The notes under the pieces: model-generated | Told to the model about the DNA's origin: nothing | Database searches by the model: none | The model's input: the letters and a program-made list of their open reading frames with translations, nothing else | Made by a program: the position numbers and the translations under genes | In this document: in pieces, positions 12,901 through 27,900 of the stretch | How the letters are laid out: each line of letters starts with the position of its first letter | Numbering within the stretch: the stretch's first letter is position 1 | Source: Opisthorchis felineus | Taxonomy: Eukaryota > Platyhelminthes > Trematoda > Opisthorchiida > Opisthorchiidae | Assembly: GCA_004794785.1 (NCBI GenBank) | Contig: SJOL01002364.1 | Coordinates: 82,891 to 146,890, forward strand | DNA: 64,000 bases | Direction: 5' to 3'

Positions 12901-15900
12901 TGGTATGAGAGACTCTGTGAGTGTCGCGGAACACTCCCCAGTACAGCTCAATGGGTCGCTGAGGTACGCAAACCGCCACACCACGGTAAGTTCCAGTCTC
13001 TTTGTGATGGCCCTAGACGGATCCAGCAGAAATACGGGTAAGATTTGCCAAACGCAAGCAGAAGAGTAATAGGAGAAGACCAACATAGCAAGGGTCGGTA
13101 AGCATTTAACAAGTGTTATTTCAAGGAAGCCCGCCAGCTGAAACCATAAAATTAACGTACGTGAAAATTTTGAATGAACCTTGAAAATGTTGGTTCGGTG
13201 AGTTGATGAGTCGGAAAGCTTTGTGATCGACGCAGTGAAGACTGATAAATTAGCGGTTGATGACTGAACGATCGACAAATTCAGGTTTGCTAAATTAGCG
13301 GGTTATTTTTTCGGTATCATGCCAATTTTGGCGCGTAGAATTTAGTTAAACACGTCTTACAGGGCCGTCATCACTGATTTGACTACACATTCCGTATCCT
13401 TCACAAAAACAAAGTCGGAATTAGTAATAGCGAGTGCTAGGTGGGGTAAAATAAATAGGAGCTAAGGGGTCGCGACGATCAGTTCTTCAGTAGACTTTTC
13501 TTCAAACTTTGGTCCTGCACTTTGCTGAAACGCTGGAAATCACTCGTTTGTGAGTGATTTCCCTTCTTTGGGCTTCATAATTATGAGTCCCAGAGCGGAG
13601 CTCATGTTGATGCGGTTCGACAAGTTACTGGTTTCAGGAACTTGTAGAAAGCACAAACATTTTGTTTTTTTTTTCTGAATCTAAACCATTAATGAGACTT
13701 ATTCATCTACCCTACGTCCATTGTCACATAGGGATGTCATGAAAAGAAAATTCCCGTTCGATATCCTCTGAGACTCTGCTCAGTTTCCTCACCAAAGACA
13801 GCCACCTTTCGAGAAGAATTTCAAATGTACTTCAACGTAAGTCCAGCCTTTTTATTTTTATGTATGCGGGCGATGGTTTCCGAAGGTTTACCTTGACAAG
13901 CTTTGAATGATTCGTTCTCACTGGTAGTGTGGGGAGATTTGTACATTTTTAGCATAGACCGGCTTCAATTACAGAACGAAATCTTAAATAATGATTCGTC
14001 CTCGGTTTATATAATCTCAGGCTGAACAGACAGAGTTCCGTTTCGCCTTCTTTGGGGATCTTCCAAGAAAACTTTCAGGTGCGTCCGTTTTCTTCAAATG
14101 AACAACCATGGAGGATGACAATGGGACGTTTCCTGAGACTTATTATCCGACCATGAGAGGTATTCAACTACCATATAAACAGTTAGAATTCGCGTTTCAT
14201 TCCAACTTGTCTGCAAGCCGTACTCCAAAATAGTTCCAGGCTGTCCATTTAAGCGAGGAATTCATCCGAACTGACATCAGAACTCCTTAGGAAAAGCCAT
14301 ACTTTAATCGTACGAAATGTTAGATAGGAGCATATGCGGTAGGAGGCTGCTGTAATCGCGGCTGTATATATCGGTATCCATTGTCTAAGTCAGGATAGAA
14401 CCTGTTTTTCCTCTCGCCACTTCACGCCGCTTTATCCGATTAATAACACCTCATTAACAATGAACGTTTTTTGGCAAAATTGATAAGCAGTGTCTCTTAC
14501 TTCACTCATTAGTGTGGAAGTCATTTCTCAACCCAACAATTAAATATCATTTGAGGTTATTTCTACTAACTGCGAACACACAACATTGTACATTCCGTTT
14601 GCCAAATCGGTAAAATGTATTCTTATTCGTCAGCCTTAGATTTTCAGACTCAGAAAATGTAATGTAAACATGCGAATCCTTGTTCATTTTTTGGGGATAC
14701 TCAGCCTTTCCAATTCATCCTCCGTCACCTGCAACAACAAGCAGTATTTCGTTTCTTTCTAATTATAGATCGAAAACTTGTCTAGAAAAACCTTCTATGG
14801 CTCTGATATCCCAGACGCTGACGAAAGTAGTAGGGTAGATGTTGTTCTACGACTATGTCGTGAAATGCGAGTTGTTCGATCGAGTTTCGGAGATTCGAAC
14901 GCCATGAAATCGATATCACTTTCAGAGCAAATCTTTGGTCGATCGTTCAACTCCCCACCGCAAGTGGACAGTCACGACTCTGTGAAATTGAAATTTGGTG
15001 TCATTCCCGAGGCCAGTTTTTTTGATAATGGAACAAGCACACCTGGAAAGTTGGAGGTAACCGTCTGTTGTCAAGTCGAAAAGAACGTAGGAGTATTCAC
15101 TAGACTTCCATTTCAACTTGAGCTATATCTGGTGAGTGTAATACTATCGCAATCTCGAACTGTTTATCATAATAGCCACGATCAGGTTCAGTGGGAAGTG
15201 AGACCCTAGGTTCAATGGATCCTTACCGTTTTCAGGTCCCCTTCCATCCCTTCCTATTTTATGGTGAAAAACCTTCCAGCCTTGACACGTATCGTATAAG
15301 AATGAAACACTTACAAGAATGAGATGGCCGAAAAGGGTTAACAGACACTTAGTTGCCAAATAAAATATCATTTGGGTGCCTGTTTTGGTTGACTTTGTTG
15401 AGTCACCCCATAAATTTCAACTTTAATTAGAGGGACAAAATACATACCGTTCGGAAGCTTACTACAAGCATTATTACATATCTTGTGCATTGATCCCTGA
15501 AGAAAGCGCAACCTGAAGACCGACTAAAATCGAGCTTTTCTTGAAAGCACACTATTTTTTGGAGCTTCTCGGCCAGTAGTGAGGCTTAACTGATTTGTTC
15601 CAGACAAAGCGTGATATCAAAGAACTACACACTATCTAATTTTCTACATCAGCAGTTAAGCTGTTGACAGCAAGCAGCAAGTGCTTTGGGTAATTTCTGT
15701 CTCTCAGGCAATTTTCGATGATCCAATGAGGACTGCTATATGCAACTGACGTGAGTTTCTCCTTGATTGAAATTTACTTCTAGTGTCCGCTCACCATCAC
15801 TTTTGGGTGGAGTTAATTTTTGGTGCCAGAAACTCCCGTGTTTCATTGTCGAATTATATGCTCCTCGTTTTTATGATGATGCATAACTAGATTTCACAAG

Positions 15901-18900
15901 TATTAAACCTGCCGGCTATTTTCATTACTTTAAAAAATACAACCAAGAGTAATAAGGTGCTGCGGTTGTACTCGTCACTTCAAATACACTGGATCGGCGA
16001 TACCATCATTCGGCACCCTAAAGTTTAGGTGTATTCCACGGATGTGAACACAATGGACGATAAACATCAGTTAGAACGGTAGTGATTGAAGTTTTCGCAA
16101 CAGGGCTAAAGTACTACAATCTATAAATACAACGGTGTGACCTCTTTTGGTGGAACTGCTGCAACCAGTGACATGTCTATTGTCTCGTTCTCAGCGCAGT
16201 CAAAATCCGTAATCGTTCACGATAATTGGTTCCATAAAAAGTTAGGTTTCTTACATTTTGATTCTTGAAGTTACACGCGCATGTATTTTCAGAACGCCGG
16301 CACGTTGTAGGAAATTCGCTTCTAGGTGTCTATATGCACATTTTGGCCAACGGTATAGGTCACTTACACACAGAATTAAGCCGCAAAAGCAACCGCTTTT
16401 ATTCCTAACTTTAAAGCTTGTCGCTAGACTTGCCACCAGTTGCCATCTGCGTAGATCTAGCCACTCACAAATACTCCGACGTAAAGCACTTTCTAGTCGC
16501 TTTGGAGCGCGGGAACGATCACCGTAAATTGGAGGAAAGAGCCAAACTGACTTTTGCAAAATATTGTTAGACTATTGTTGTCAACCAAGGAGATTTTCTG
16601 TGTTTCGATTGGTCGTACGTTTAACAGAATCCTGCATCTGAATCTGCTATTCCATCTCTCCGACGAAAATGCTAATTTGTTCTTTTGCCCATACCGTAAC
16701 ATAATTGATATTAAAGTGAATCATAAAGCTGATAATTTGTTTGTTAGCCGTACTTGGCAATTGCAGTTCACCCTTTCTAATCATATTTCGCAACAATTTC
16801 AAATGGTTAAGCTCTCTTCATCCGAAATCAAGCTACTTTGCACCATAACATGATGGTGGACTGTCTCTTTCTTAACTTGGTTTCATTCTTCATTACAAGA
16901 AGTAGTTCCTAGAATGTTTGGCTGAAACGAATATATTCACCCTCTCACACACTTCTAACGCAGGCGGGGAAGTTGATACAATACAAACAAAGGTGCATTC
17001 GCTGTGTGCACCGCGCCACGAAAGCGGGAATCGCTTATCCTACGATGTTCCCTTTCTCGCAGTCTCAGTTGGAAACAAACCGGCTGAATCAAATGGGAAG
17101 ACATACCGTTCATCATCCACCTGAGTCCGTTTCATCCAGCACTGCTGTTCTCATAACTGATGAAGCAATGACGGAAAAAGAATTTGCCGTTTGGCACAGC
17201 TTGTTGCGTTCCGTGGGGTTGGGTAATTTCCAAATATGGGACTCAGAGGAAAATCAATCAACTCCTGTGAGTTTTTGTTTCAAATTCCAAATTAAATGCA
17301 GTTTAGACGCTGTCAGAGGAAAACTTGTGTTTTTACAAGGCGTAAACTGTTGGAACCGTTGTAAACAACCAAAAGCCGTTTACTTGTATCCATGCTCACA
17401 ATGCTACTGTAAGTATGGCTTCGCCTGTTGCGACCAGGTTAAACGAGGAACATCATGCAAAGTTACTTCCCAATGATCTTGAAAATGAAAGAGAACTGAA
17501 CCTTTACCGGTGTTCGGGGTTAGGGCCGTTCACCGTATTCTAAGCGCAATCCACAATGCTCCCCAAAGTTACTAAATGACATGTCTTACTGTTCAGATTG
17601 TGACCTGAAACTCGAAAATCCTCTAGGCTTTATTGTAATGCCTACTGTAAGCCGGTTATAATCTACGCTATTCGGTACTGGCACAGTGGACTTGAAGTTT
17701 TACGTTGCAGGAGACCCAGACTACGCTGTTCACTTAAAAAAATGCACGAAGGCCGTTCATTGCCGGTATCCATATGAAAATAAGCTTCACTCTCCTAGCT
17801 AAATTTGACACTATCACCTCAAACGACTTGTACTTTCAAATACTGAGCCTTGAAGAGCATCAAAACATGTCGGTCATATGCTTTACCAATCTACATTAAT
17901 CTGCGGTCCCTTGTCATTACCATCTAGCTAAAGGTTTCCGCTATAGTTCATACTGCGCAGGGGACACAATGAATACAAATACATACAATGAATACAATAC
18001 ATGTAGAGTAAGGTAAAGTACATTTTTAATAACCAAGTGTGAAAGCCATATTCAATGCTTCTTTGAGAAACATTACGCTTAGCTGTCTAGATGTCATGCC
18101 TAGGTCTGCTGCTGAAATGACCCGAAGGAGCCTGAGTTCCCCAACTGAAGATCTACCATCTGAAACGTGGACCTTCCACATGCTGAAATCCCTCTAGGAA
18201 CATGCAAGCTTTTCATTGGTGGATGGCCTCGGTAAATTTTTTCTACAAACTGCGTATTCTCTTTTATACACCTGATATCATCTATCACATTTTTCCATGC
18301 TATCTGAATAGGGAAGTTGATAAGGTTGAAGATTGCCAAATTCCCCAATGGAAAAAGTTGGCTTAAGGACGCCGACACGAATCCCCCGATTGTTTTGCAT
18401 TATCTTCTTGTTCAAGCAATTTCCTCGCTCCTTCGTTCGAAGAAAACATCTATCCAGCAAGCGTAACTACTTTACCTCCGGAAGAATGTGTTTACTCTCA
18501 CCTATTCAGTCCAACTGACATTTCTGTATGCTGTTGGTCCGAGGTGTTTGAAATGGAGGTTAGGATACCTGGGGGACCTTTAGATACTTCGTTTTTGTAC
18601 GGGCAGTTAATTAGTAGAACGATGGTCTTAATAGATTTCGCAGAGTTTCGCTTTTCGTTCTATCCTAAAAATCGGTATGCACTTTAAAACTTGTTGACCC
18701 TACAAGTAATTGTCAGTTGTGCGCAGGCTACTTATAGGCAGTAATTTAAAATTTGTGGGATACCATCAATAATTTAAGACGCTTAGCTCCATGTATAGCT
18801 TGTAGGTTGCAAAATGATTGGTTACGGCTCCAGTAGTTGCATGCCTTCAAAAGAATAAAAAACAACTGCGGAGTAAAACAACGATTTCCACTACTTCAGG

Positions 18901-21900
18901 GGTTGAAATCCTTTCCATCACTTTCTTGATCATTGAGCCACCCTTTTGTCAGTATTGAGTTGAGTGAAGTTTATTACTTCTTTCACTTGACACTAAAAAT
19001 CCCATGCACCCAACCATGTTACTGCCGCTAGTCTGAGTGATGTCCATAATATTATACTAAGTTTTTTACTCTGTGAATGCACTCTTAGAATTTTTAAGGC
19101 TGTTAGTTCTGGTTACCCTTTCTTCCCACCTGACAGATCAACCTTGCAGCCCACTGCCGAAATCAATTGATAATTTGTCCAAGGTATACTTCACAAAACG
19201 TGAAATTAAAGAACCTGGTTGAAGTGAGTGAATTGCCAGCACTATTTTTTTTCATTTACGCAGTGACTTTTAGCGACTTGGTCAAAAGGGCAGGAGAACC
19301 CCTTATAATCTTTGGTCTTCGGTCATTTGAAGAACAAATACGAATTTTTCCAGGAACAAGTGATTCTTATGGCAAGCCAGATAGATTTGTCAAAAATATT
19401 GGATGACTTGTAAACGGAGGGTTTCCTGGACCTGAGGTCGTCAATTATTCCTGATAGACCGACGAATCCCTCATTGTTGTCTTGGTATGAATATTTTTCC
19501 ATATAGCCAAACTGCTCTCTAATACCATAGTGAAACGAGAACGTTTTGGACTTTAAAATAAATGAGTCTATGACGTTTACTGACACCTGAACATCACACT
19601 GTCACTTTCTGAAAAAAAGATTGAACATCCAAAGACTCCCACTAGCTTGTAAAATGACGCTAGCGACTAGTCGTCCTTTGAGGTGCTCGTGATGGATGCC
19701 GGAAAAGTAGCTGCCTTTGTCAGCCACGAACCTTTTTTCCACAAACCCGTGACCTTTGCAGATAACCATCTTTTCCAGCCCCTCTCCTCCTTTCATTCAC
19801 TTGGTATTTTTATCCCATCCGTTTTTCTATCCTCTACCAGATGCCTTTTAAAGCAACAGCAACAGTAGTCATCAGGAAAACAAGTTTGGCTCAAAACGGA
19901 AACCGAACTACTGTAGACTCCACTTAAAATGTTTACTGAGCCATTATCTAAAGGTGCTATCGTGAATGAGCTGCTGGGTTATGGACGGAGGGAGTATGAA
20001 CATGAGATTTCCCCTTCCTGCTGTTCCACACAGGTGGAGTGGCACGAGACAGGTACCAGTATTCTGGACACTTATGCGTATCCGGTTCATGTGGATCCAC
20101 TTCTCGGTGGTGGATCTTTACGAGTACCATCAAATGTGCCAAACGAGTGATTTTCTACTTAATTTTTCGTGCCTCTCAAGGTGATGTGCACCTTTCCACT
20201 AGTAGAAAAGGATACAATCCTTGGTCTGTGACGCATCAAAGTGCGTTCGAGGCTGTATCTGTCAAAATCTGATAATTCCACTTGGTCGTACTGCTTAGCC
20301 AACTTCACATACACGCTATGGTATATGCAGCTAGGTGACACGTTAAGGTGAGTCCGGAAAATCAGTTGGAAATCACGGAGCACAGACTCTGGACTACCGG
20401 AGAGACCGTACGCCTCGTATGACTTGCGGACATCGCATCGTCCCTTTAGTGAAGAGGTGGGGTAAAGCAGCTGGCCAGAAATTGTTTCAAATCACACGTA
20501 CGAAAAGTATGTGTATGTGCACACCAGATTTGAATCACTCAAGTGCATAGCAGATAGGCAAATATGTACGGACATCCTGAGATATACGGTTATGGTCGTT
20601 AAAACTGCTTGACGAGGGTATGCAAAATACAACTGATTTAATTTGCAACCCTGGATAAAATAGTATAGTTCAGCTCAATGTACGTGCTTTCGAGCCGCTA
20701 CAGTTGACCGCAGAACTGCCCCTGTCTAAATGCCCGTCAAATTCCCTTTGCGACCCCTGTAGAATGAATTTCATCCTCTTAGCCTCAACAGCTATCGCTG
20801 CAAAGGGATTTCACCTTCACTTTAAAAACATCATAATTAAACAACCATGGACCGTGATCAATATCTGGCAACGAAATCGAGTATGACCGGTGTTTTATCC
20901 ACTATGTCATATTATCTTCAAATGGATAACTTTATAAGTAGAAGTAATCTCTTCAAGAGCAGGAATAATCAATTCAGGAGCAGATATAGCCACCTCAAGG
21001 GCAGGAAAGCCAACCGCATTGTTGTTGGGTATGCATGGTTCAGTGATTGATTCCCGTCATTTAAAACAAACTACTATGGTGAGGTAAAAATTCTTCCTTC
21101 CAGAGTGTGACGCAAACAGAATACGTATTGGAATCGGGGATTCAGTGGGACCGAAAGCCAACGCATGGCTGGACAATCACACGGTTCGAACTGCGTTAGC
21201 TCACTTAGGCTGATTGGTACTCCAGCGGCCGTCGTGACTTAGTAATGTTTACGAGGCGGTTATCCTAAGAGCAGCAAAACGAAAAAGAATGATCAGCGTC
21301 ACCCAGTGGATTCGAGGTATACTCTGGTTTGGCCACACGATGACACCAGTTCCCACAATAACGATCGAGACAGTGGGACAGGTTGTTTAATTTAGTCTGT
21401 CCATCTAGTTCTTGGACATAGAAGTAAGTAGGCAAATTTTATTCTATGGAATTAAGTTAGATGATGGTTTGTTTTCGTTCCTCGTGCTGTGCTCGTAATC
21501 CGCGGGTTCAATGGAATGGATTGTGGTACTCTAAGATCACCGGTTGACTGCTGGTGTATGCTGTATGTGACTAAACGCTATGGTGTGATACAGTGTATCC
21601 CACACCCCCTGCCCTCAACGTATATGCTGGTTGTTTGCTTCGCTAATGCTCTCGGGGCTATTCAGTCAGTCACTGATGTTGGATAAATCGGTGTTGTTGG
21701 GAATGAAGCCGAATATTGTTAGTTCAGGTGCGTTGCTTGGTAGGTGATCAGGTGATTGCTGGTCTGTTCACCGCCCTTGGCAAGTACCCCGGAAACGTCC
21801 AGTCAGTGCGCGGTTGGGTGAGTAATTTCTCCCTATCTGCTTACATCTGTACAGTTTTCAGCGATTATTTGATGTCTATTGATAGCCTTTGAAAGCTATG

Positions 21901-24900
21901 TGAAACCAAGGGAGTTGAAGGTAGGTGCCCATTCAGTCGCGCGCTGATGACGTTTCCTCGATTGACGACGAAACGTTTACGGGCAAGTTGTTAGCATTGA
22001 GCGTGTATTGTCCAACGAAATACACCATCGTTTGACAGACTGGTGAAACACATTCAATCTAAGCGAATTTTTTTTGAATCGATCCAGTCGCTGAAGGGTG
22101 TTGTCCGTCCTGTATATCGTAGTTGAAGGTCCCTGTAGAGATAATAAATCAGACGGTGTAGCTTTACCTTGCTCTTGACTGTAAGTTTCCTGATTATAGT
22201 GAATAACGAAATTACAAAGGACATCAGCTTGTAGTTGTAGGTAGCAAAAACATGTGTTTTTGGTTTGAGTCAAAGTAAGTGAGTTGTGCATTTCAGTGGA
22301 TTGTTCTCGTTTTCAGTAAGGTAGACGGATCTAGTGGATGAACTGACTCCTTCCTCAAAACTCTTATGTGCACTTCAACCATCGTACCTTCATATTCTTC
22401 TGAGAATTGGTAATGTAAACAAGATTTTGGCCTAATACATCACTCATAAGGTTGCTGAAAGCTGTTTGACAGCCCACGACCGGTTTCGCCCTTCCTGAGG
22501 CTCATCATGTGGGCGCAGTCCCCGAGTTATACTCAATCGTATGTTCTACTTGAACTGAGATTTCACATAATTAGAGAAATACCCATTTGCACACCCATTT
22601 GGTTTTGAAGAAAGACCCACCTGGAACCCAGCTGAATCTCTCGTTTACGATGGTTTTGACTGAAACAAACTTTGCGTCGGTATTCACACGGCCGATAAAA
22701 CGATGAAGAGCTGAGCTGCTTTCCAATCGGTAACTTTCAAGAGTGAGGAAATTTTGAAATCCGACTGTTCATTTGTATACTTGAGCGTTTGTATGAACTA
22801 AAGAATGCAGTGTCCAAGTTAACCACTCGTAATCACTTAAAAACTCGGATAACGTTTGGTTACATCCAGCCGAGCTATGTCAAAGCCATCGACTCGTCGG
22901 CAAAAGCTTACGTTTTGTGACAGGAAGTTTATAATGTCCAAGATTTGCCGATTGGCCTCGCTATCAGTTCATGCCGTCAGTCATCATGATGTCTGATGTT
23001 ACGGTGCTCAGTTTAGATATAAAATAAAGCTGTTTCGCAAATCCTCAGCTGCTTTTGGGAGTATCAGTTCATAAAATATTTAGGCAATGAAAATCACTGG
23101 TGCTGACAGTAATTGGTATCCAACTCAAACCTTTAAACTGCAGCAGTTCACTGAGACCCATGCTTGTGTATCTATTCTGAACGGACTATCGTTCGTCAGG
23201 TTGTGACTGGTCACATGCGTGTCAAGTGGCCCATTCTTACGGTAAACATATACGCACGTTTATTTACTGTTAACTCACCACAGTCTCAAGTTTCTGCTCA
23301 TCGTGGCAGCCGATGGTTAAAAATTTGGATTTGGCGTGGTACTGTCGCATTAGTTTCCAGGTGCTTCGGAAGTGGTTGTTTGTCACGTATCTCAGTCGCA
23401 CTCGTTTCCGGCGAAGAGCTACAGTCAAACAGAAAACGAAACACTAGCTGTCATGTTCGCTATGAAGAAATCCCAGCTAATGCCTCACGGCACACACTTT
23501 GTCCTTTACACAGACCACAAACCTTTGTTCGGGACTTCGGTAATTAGAAAGCCATCCCGGCCTATGTCAACAATGCTCCTCAACGCTAAGCTATCATGAT
23601 TAGGGGTTACGATTCTGGCATAACTTACAAATCAACGCTATCTTTTTGTCACAACAATGCAATACCGCGTCTAATATGTCAACAAAATATCAACAAGAAA
23701 GGCGAAGACACCATGATTGCATCAGTTCTAACCGATAGTGAAATCCAACAACAATTTCCGAATCTGTTCACTATCTTCCTATGCTTCTTTGGACAATTGC
23801 CGGAGTAATAATGCATGACTCTCACTGCAGGTGTTTACTGGATACCCGCGAAATAGAAGTAAATGCTGAGTGCTTTCATACCACGCTAATATCGACCTCA
23901 GGTACTGAAATCGTTTCACCAAAACCATCCTGGAATTATCGAGATGGAAACCGTCGCAAAAATTTACGCATACTGGCCTTCGATTTATGCGAGTTTTGAG
24001 GAATTTCTCAGTAGCTGTAGGCGGCGTGCATTAGTAGTCTAATCCGTGGTGAAATCTCTAGCGTTTGCTTTGTCACAGAATATAAAGCTATTGGACTTTG
24101 CTGGTTCGGTTAGAGGGAAAATGTTCTTGATTTCTGTCTATGCTTTTGCAAAGTGGCCAGAGGGGTTTATGGTAAACTGATCTTTGAGTACACAAACGAT
24201 ATTATTCCTTGACTTACGGATTGCATAGTCTGCTGTTCCGGAGCTTCCCTTGGCAGGTAAAAAAGCTCAGTTTACAGAGCACGCGTTTGCTCAGCTTTTT
24301 GCCTCTCAAGGAATTCCAAATTTACTTTACCATCATCATTCCCGCGGTCTATCTAAGTGCCCTGTGGATACCCCTAAACAGGGTTACTAAACTGGGAAGT
24401 GAAGAGAACATCAAGAGAAACATGCAAAACTTTATTCAGCCATATCGAGAGAAACCCGATAACTTGTTCCCAATCAGCAGTCTCCAGGCGAATGTTTCTG
24501 GGCTGACGCAGGCGTTTGCCACTGGAAGTAGTGTTGCACACAGACCCTAATCGTATGAGAGGCCGACACAGGCAGAGACAACATGCGACAATGTCCCGTT
24601 GCTTTACTCTCAGCTACCGTATATATGTAAGAAGTTTTCGAGGAGTTCTAGGAGAATAGACACCTAGTGTAGTTGTACAACAATGTAGTTCCACATCCTA
24701 CTATCTCCACTTGTGCTTTCAGTGAAGACTGTTCTGACCAAATCATCAAGCCAGAAAGCGTAGCCCTCCCGTCCCCATCACCGCAGATGTCACATTCCCT
24801 ACGATAAAAAGAGTACCTAAACTCGTTTGGGGATTTCCTTAGGGCCAAAAATGTGCGGTGTCCTTGTTTCGAATCGGCCTGTTATGCTGTTTTACGTATT

Positions 24901-27900
24901 ATTGGTCGTTGATGCTACTAGGGCGCATTCCACCCAGTAATTGGTTCCTTTGCATTGACTGTTGTGGTGTAGCGTGTTTAGGGTACACTAGACCAGGAAC
25001 ACCGCACCCGGGTCTTATTCCTTAGACTAAGTAGGTAACAGCTCTGTTTCTATATATGGTTAACTGGGATGAGACATAAGACGCGGGTAGAAGATAACGT
25101 TCCTAAATACATCGTGAACGCTTCGAAGTAATGCATTAACCGTCATTCTACATGTAGATGGAATCCTGTTTCTTCCATTCTTATCGACTGTAGTCACCGG
25201 ATTTGTACTTCATCAGTCTTAAAACTCGTGAGGCCCCACAGGTTGACCCATCTTACGAATCAGGCAAAGCTAATGTCCACCCTGGTCCATGTGACCCAGC
25301 TGTATAATATTCACCATCCAGTTAAACGTTGAATTATGAATTTCTGGTCGCGATTTGTACTTTTGTTCATTAGGTACGTATGTGACAACAAGAGATGGGT
25401 GAAGTAGTACGTATGTTTGCAGTCTTTAAATGATACTAATATGGAATTTCTCACAGGCAGCATCGCAAATATATTGAGAACGACAGTTTATTCTTCCCTC
25501 AGTTGTTTACTTCTCGGCTACTGGCACATTTATGATGCATTGTTTTATGAGTAATGATCTTGCATATCCAAAAATGTTGGTGTGCCAATAAACAGGGTAC
25601 GATACTTAAATGACGGCAAAATACAGATATTTCTCAATTGTCAATATTTGTGTTGCTTTCACACAAAGTTAGGCCACGACTGCTGTTCATTATTCCCCTG
25701 ACAACTTGTCTTCAGTGGATTCGGTCAGTGTTTCAACTGGTGATTTCTTCCATGCATATCAACGACATCTGTGTGATCACGAGTACGCAGCACATTTGCC
25801 AAGACATCTGATATAAAGCGATCTAGAAATCTCCTACTGAGTATCAGGCATGCCTGTTTGTTCAGGCGTACCATCATGTATTTTGCGTCGATTATGCTTA
25901 TCAGTTGCCAGTTAAGTCCCACTAAGAACTCAGGGTTCGATTACACCAAAATATTCTCTAGTTTAGATAGACATCATAGGCGTACCCAATCTTCCACTGG
26001 GTATTGGGCACACTTGTTTGTTCAGGTGTTCAATGGTGCATTTCGTGCCGATTTTGTTTATCGGTTGCCAGTTACGCCCAACTGAGCACTCAAGGTTCGA
26101 TTCCACCAAGACATTCTCTAGTTTAGATAGAGATCATAGGCGTTGGATAGGATATGAATAGGATTATCATACTTGGCCATCCAGTGCACATTGGCTTCCA
26201 GTGAAAACCCAAAGAAATGCCAAATTATTTCTATTAGGCGGTGTCCTTTGGGTGGGGGAATAACGTCCTCAAATTTTCCGAAAGGATATTAATCAGTGAT
26301 GAGTGAGATGCAGGAAAATATATTTTACGTCTCCTCTGAAACGCGACTTGCGAGACTATAAAAATATAAGATTCGTTATAATAAAGCACTCATTTAAACC
26401 GCTTTGTGCGTCAGCCGTGAGACACAGTCATTCAACAAACCAAAAAGAAGAATGAACAGTCATTTAAAACTGATTTCAATTGTCCGTCAAAAGAGGCTTT
26501 ACCAGTCACTTATCTGTCTGAATTAAAACTCCTTCAGCCTGCCAATCTAACCACTGTACCTGAGGAGAATTTTGTGTCAAGAAAGGAAAATGACTCCGCA
26601 ATAAAGCCACAGACTGGCGATACTGCAAAATCGAGTGTAGTTTGGTCTACGTGATAGAGCCATGTAGTGGACTATGATAGCAGCGGTGCCCTTGAAGTGA
26701 TCATTCATGCTCCTGTAATTTCTGCTGTAATTTGTTCACGTGAATTTGGTATGTTTTAACAGATGATTGTTCAGATTAAGTCAAAGTAAGGCATGATCGA
26801 GGCAGAGGTTTTTTTGCATTGTTAAATTCCATGGTTGCATGAGACGGATTTGGACGTTTAAGAACGCAGTTTGTTTGCTCTCCCTTTTTCCAGCACCACA
26901 CTGCTAACATTCCTGCCACTGAGTGCAAACAACGAGAACTTCACGATGGTTTCGCGCTACTGGTAACCATTGGAGTTTTTGATCAGCACAAACACTCCGG
27001 ATCCGCCTGTGACTCCTGCTCTTCACTAGTTCACCTATTGGGTCAGTTGAGCAATTTAGAGAAGTGTTGCAGCGATTGTTCGGAAATGATCACCCAGCCT
27101 CTCAGGTCTGCTAACGCTAGAAAATTTGAACTTATGGATGAGCAGCAAAATATTGGCAAATGTAGTGGGTGAGTTTGATTTAATATCTTCCATTCAGACA
27201 CTGTCACAATGTCTATCCAATGAACAAACTATGTAGAGCGCTTCGCTTGAAACCTCAGCAATGGTACGAAACAATGATCTATGAGCCTCAGTCAAGCTTT
27301 GATTAACACGTTTTAGCTGAGTGTATTGTGATGTACCGTGAAAATATGATACATCGATTTTATTCTTAAGCTCTGGTGGACATCGGTCTAAATGCTATCA
27401 TTGTTTCAACAAAAACCTACACTAACTCTGTGAAGAAATTATACCCAGTAGAACAAAACATTACTCCATTTCTTCGGACTGGTCAAATGTCGTCAAATCG
27501 TGTACTTCTACGCTTCTTGGACCAGTTCATTCTGTAAAATGTTAACTACGTGGCATAATACAACTGCTTGCTGGGCATTGCAATTCTTGCAGCAGGTGCG
27601 CACAGTGTGTGCTTCAAAATGGCGTCATTAAAGTAGGATGACTTTTTTCTGGCACTTTTCAGTCAGTCAATTGTTTGATGTTATATGTGCGCTATTATTC
27701 TGACTCCATGTAGATCGGCGTGTTGACCCGTCAAGTAAGTACATTTGGTCCTTCAAAAAGATGACAGAATACACAAGTCAGAAAATAGTCCATTTTACCA
27801 GTCCATTGATTAACTGACTGGCTTCTGACTGATAATTCACAGTAAACTTTGGAAAAATCCGGAACCATAATATCTACAAGTCTTATCGAAACAGAGTGCA

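Larger units (their letters stand above)
17267..26893. other. Largest gene 1 intron, with probable hidden exons
   Basis: This 9.6-kb stretch holds the gypsy remnant, repeat family C copy 1, the 21-bp minisatellite and the 160-bp tandem. Open segments at 19274-19400 and 20041-20190 have splice-like ends but do not fit the phases, so they are not called. Confidence 0.5.

Noticed and set aside
12754..13278. A 174-codon minus-strand frame
   Set aside because: It has no splice context or recognisable domain and lies partly opposite a repeat-rich, G-rich stretch.
19274..19406. Possible gene 1 exon ([14 protein letters not shown])
   Set aside because: It needs a preceding phase-2 exon, but 17266 ends in phase 0, and its best 3' end has only a weak GC donor.
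20039..20184. Possible exon after the cacag acceptor at 20031-20040
   Set aside because: It is open in two frames with no family likeness; the phase-0 frame stops quickly.
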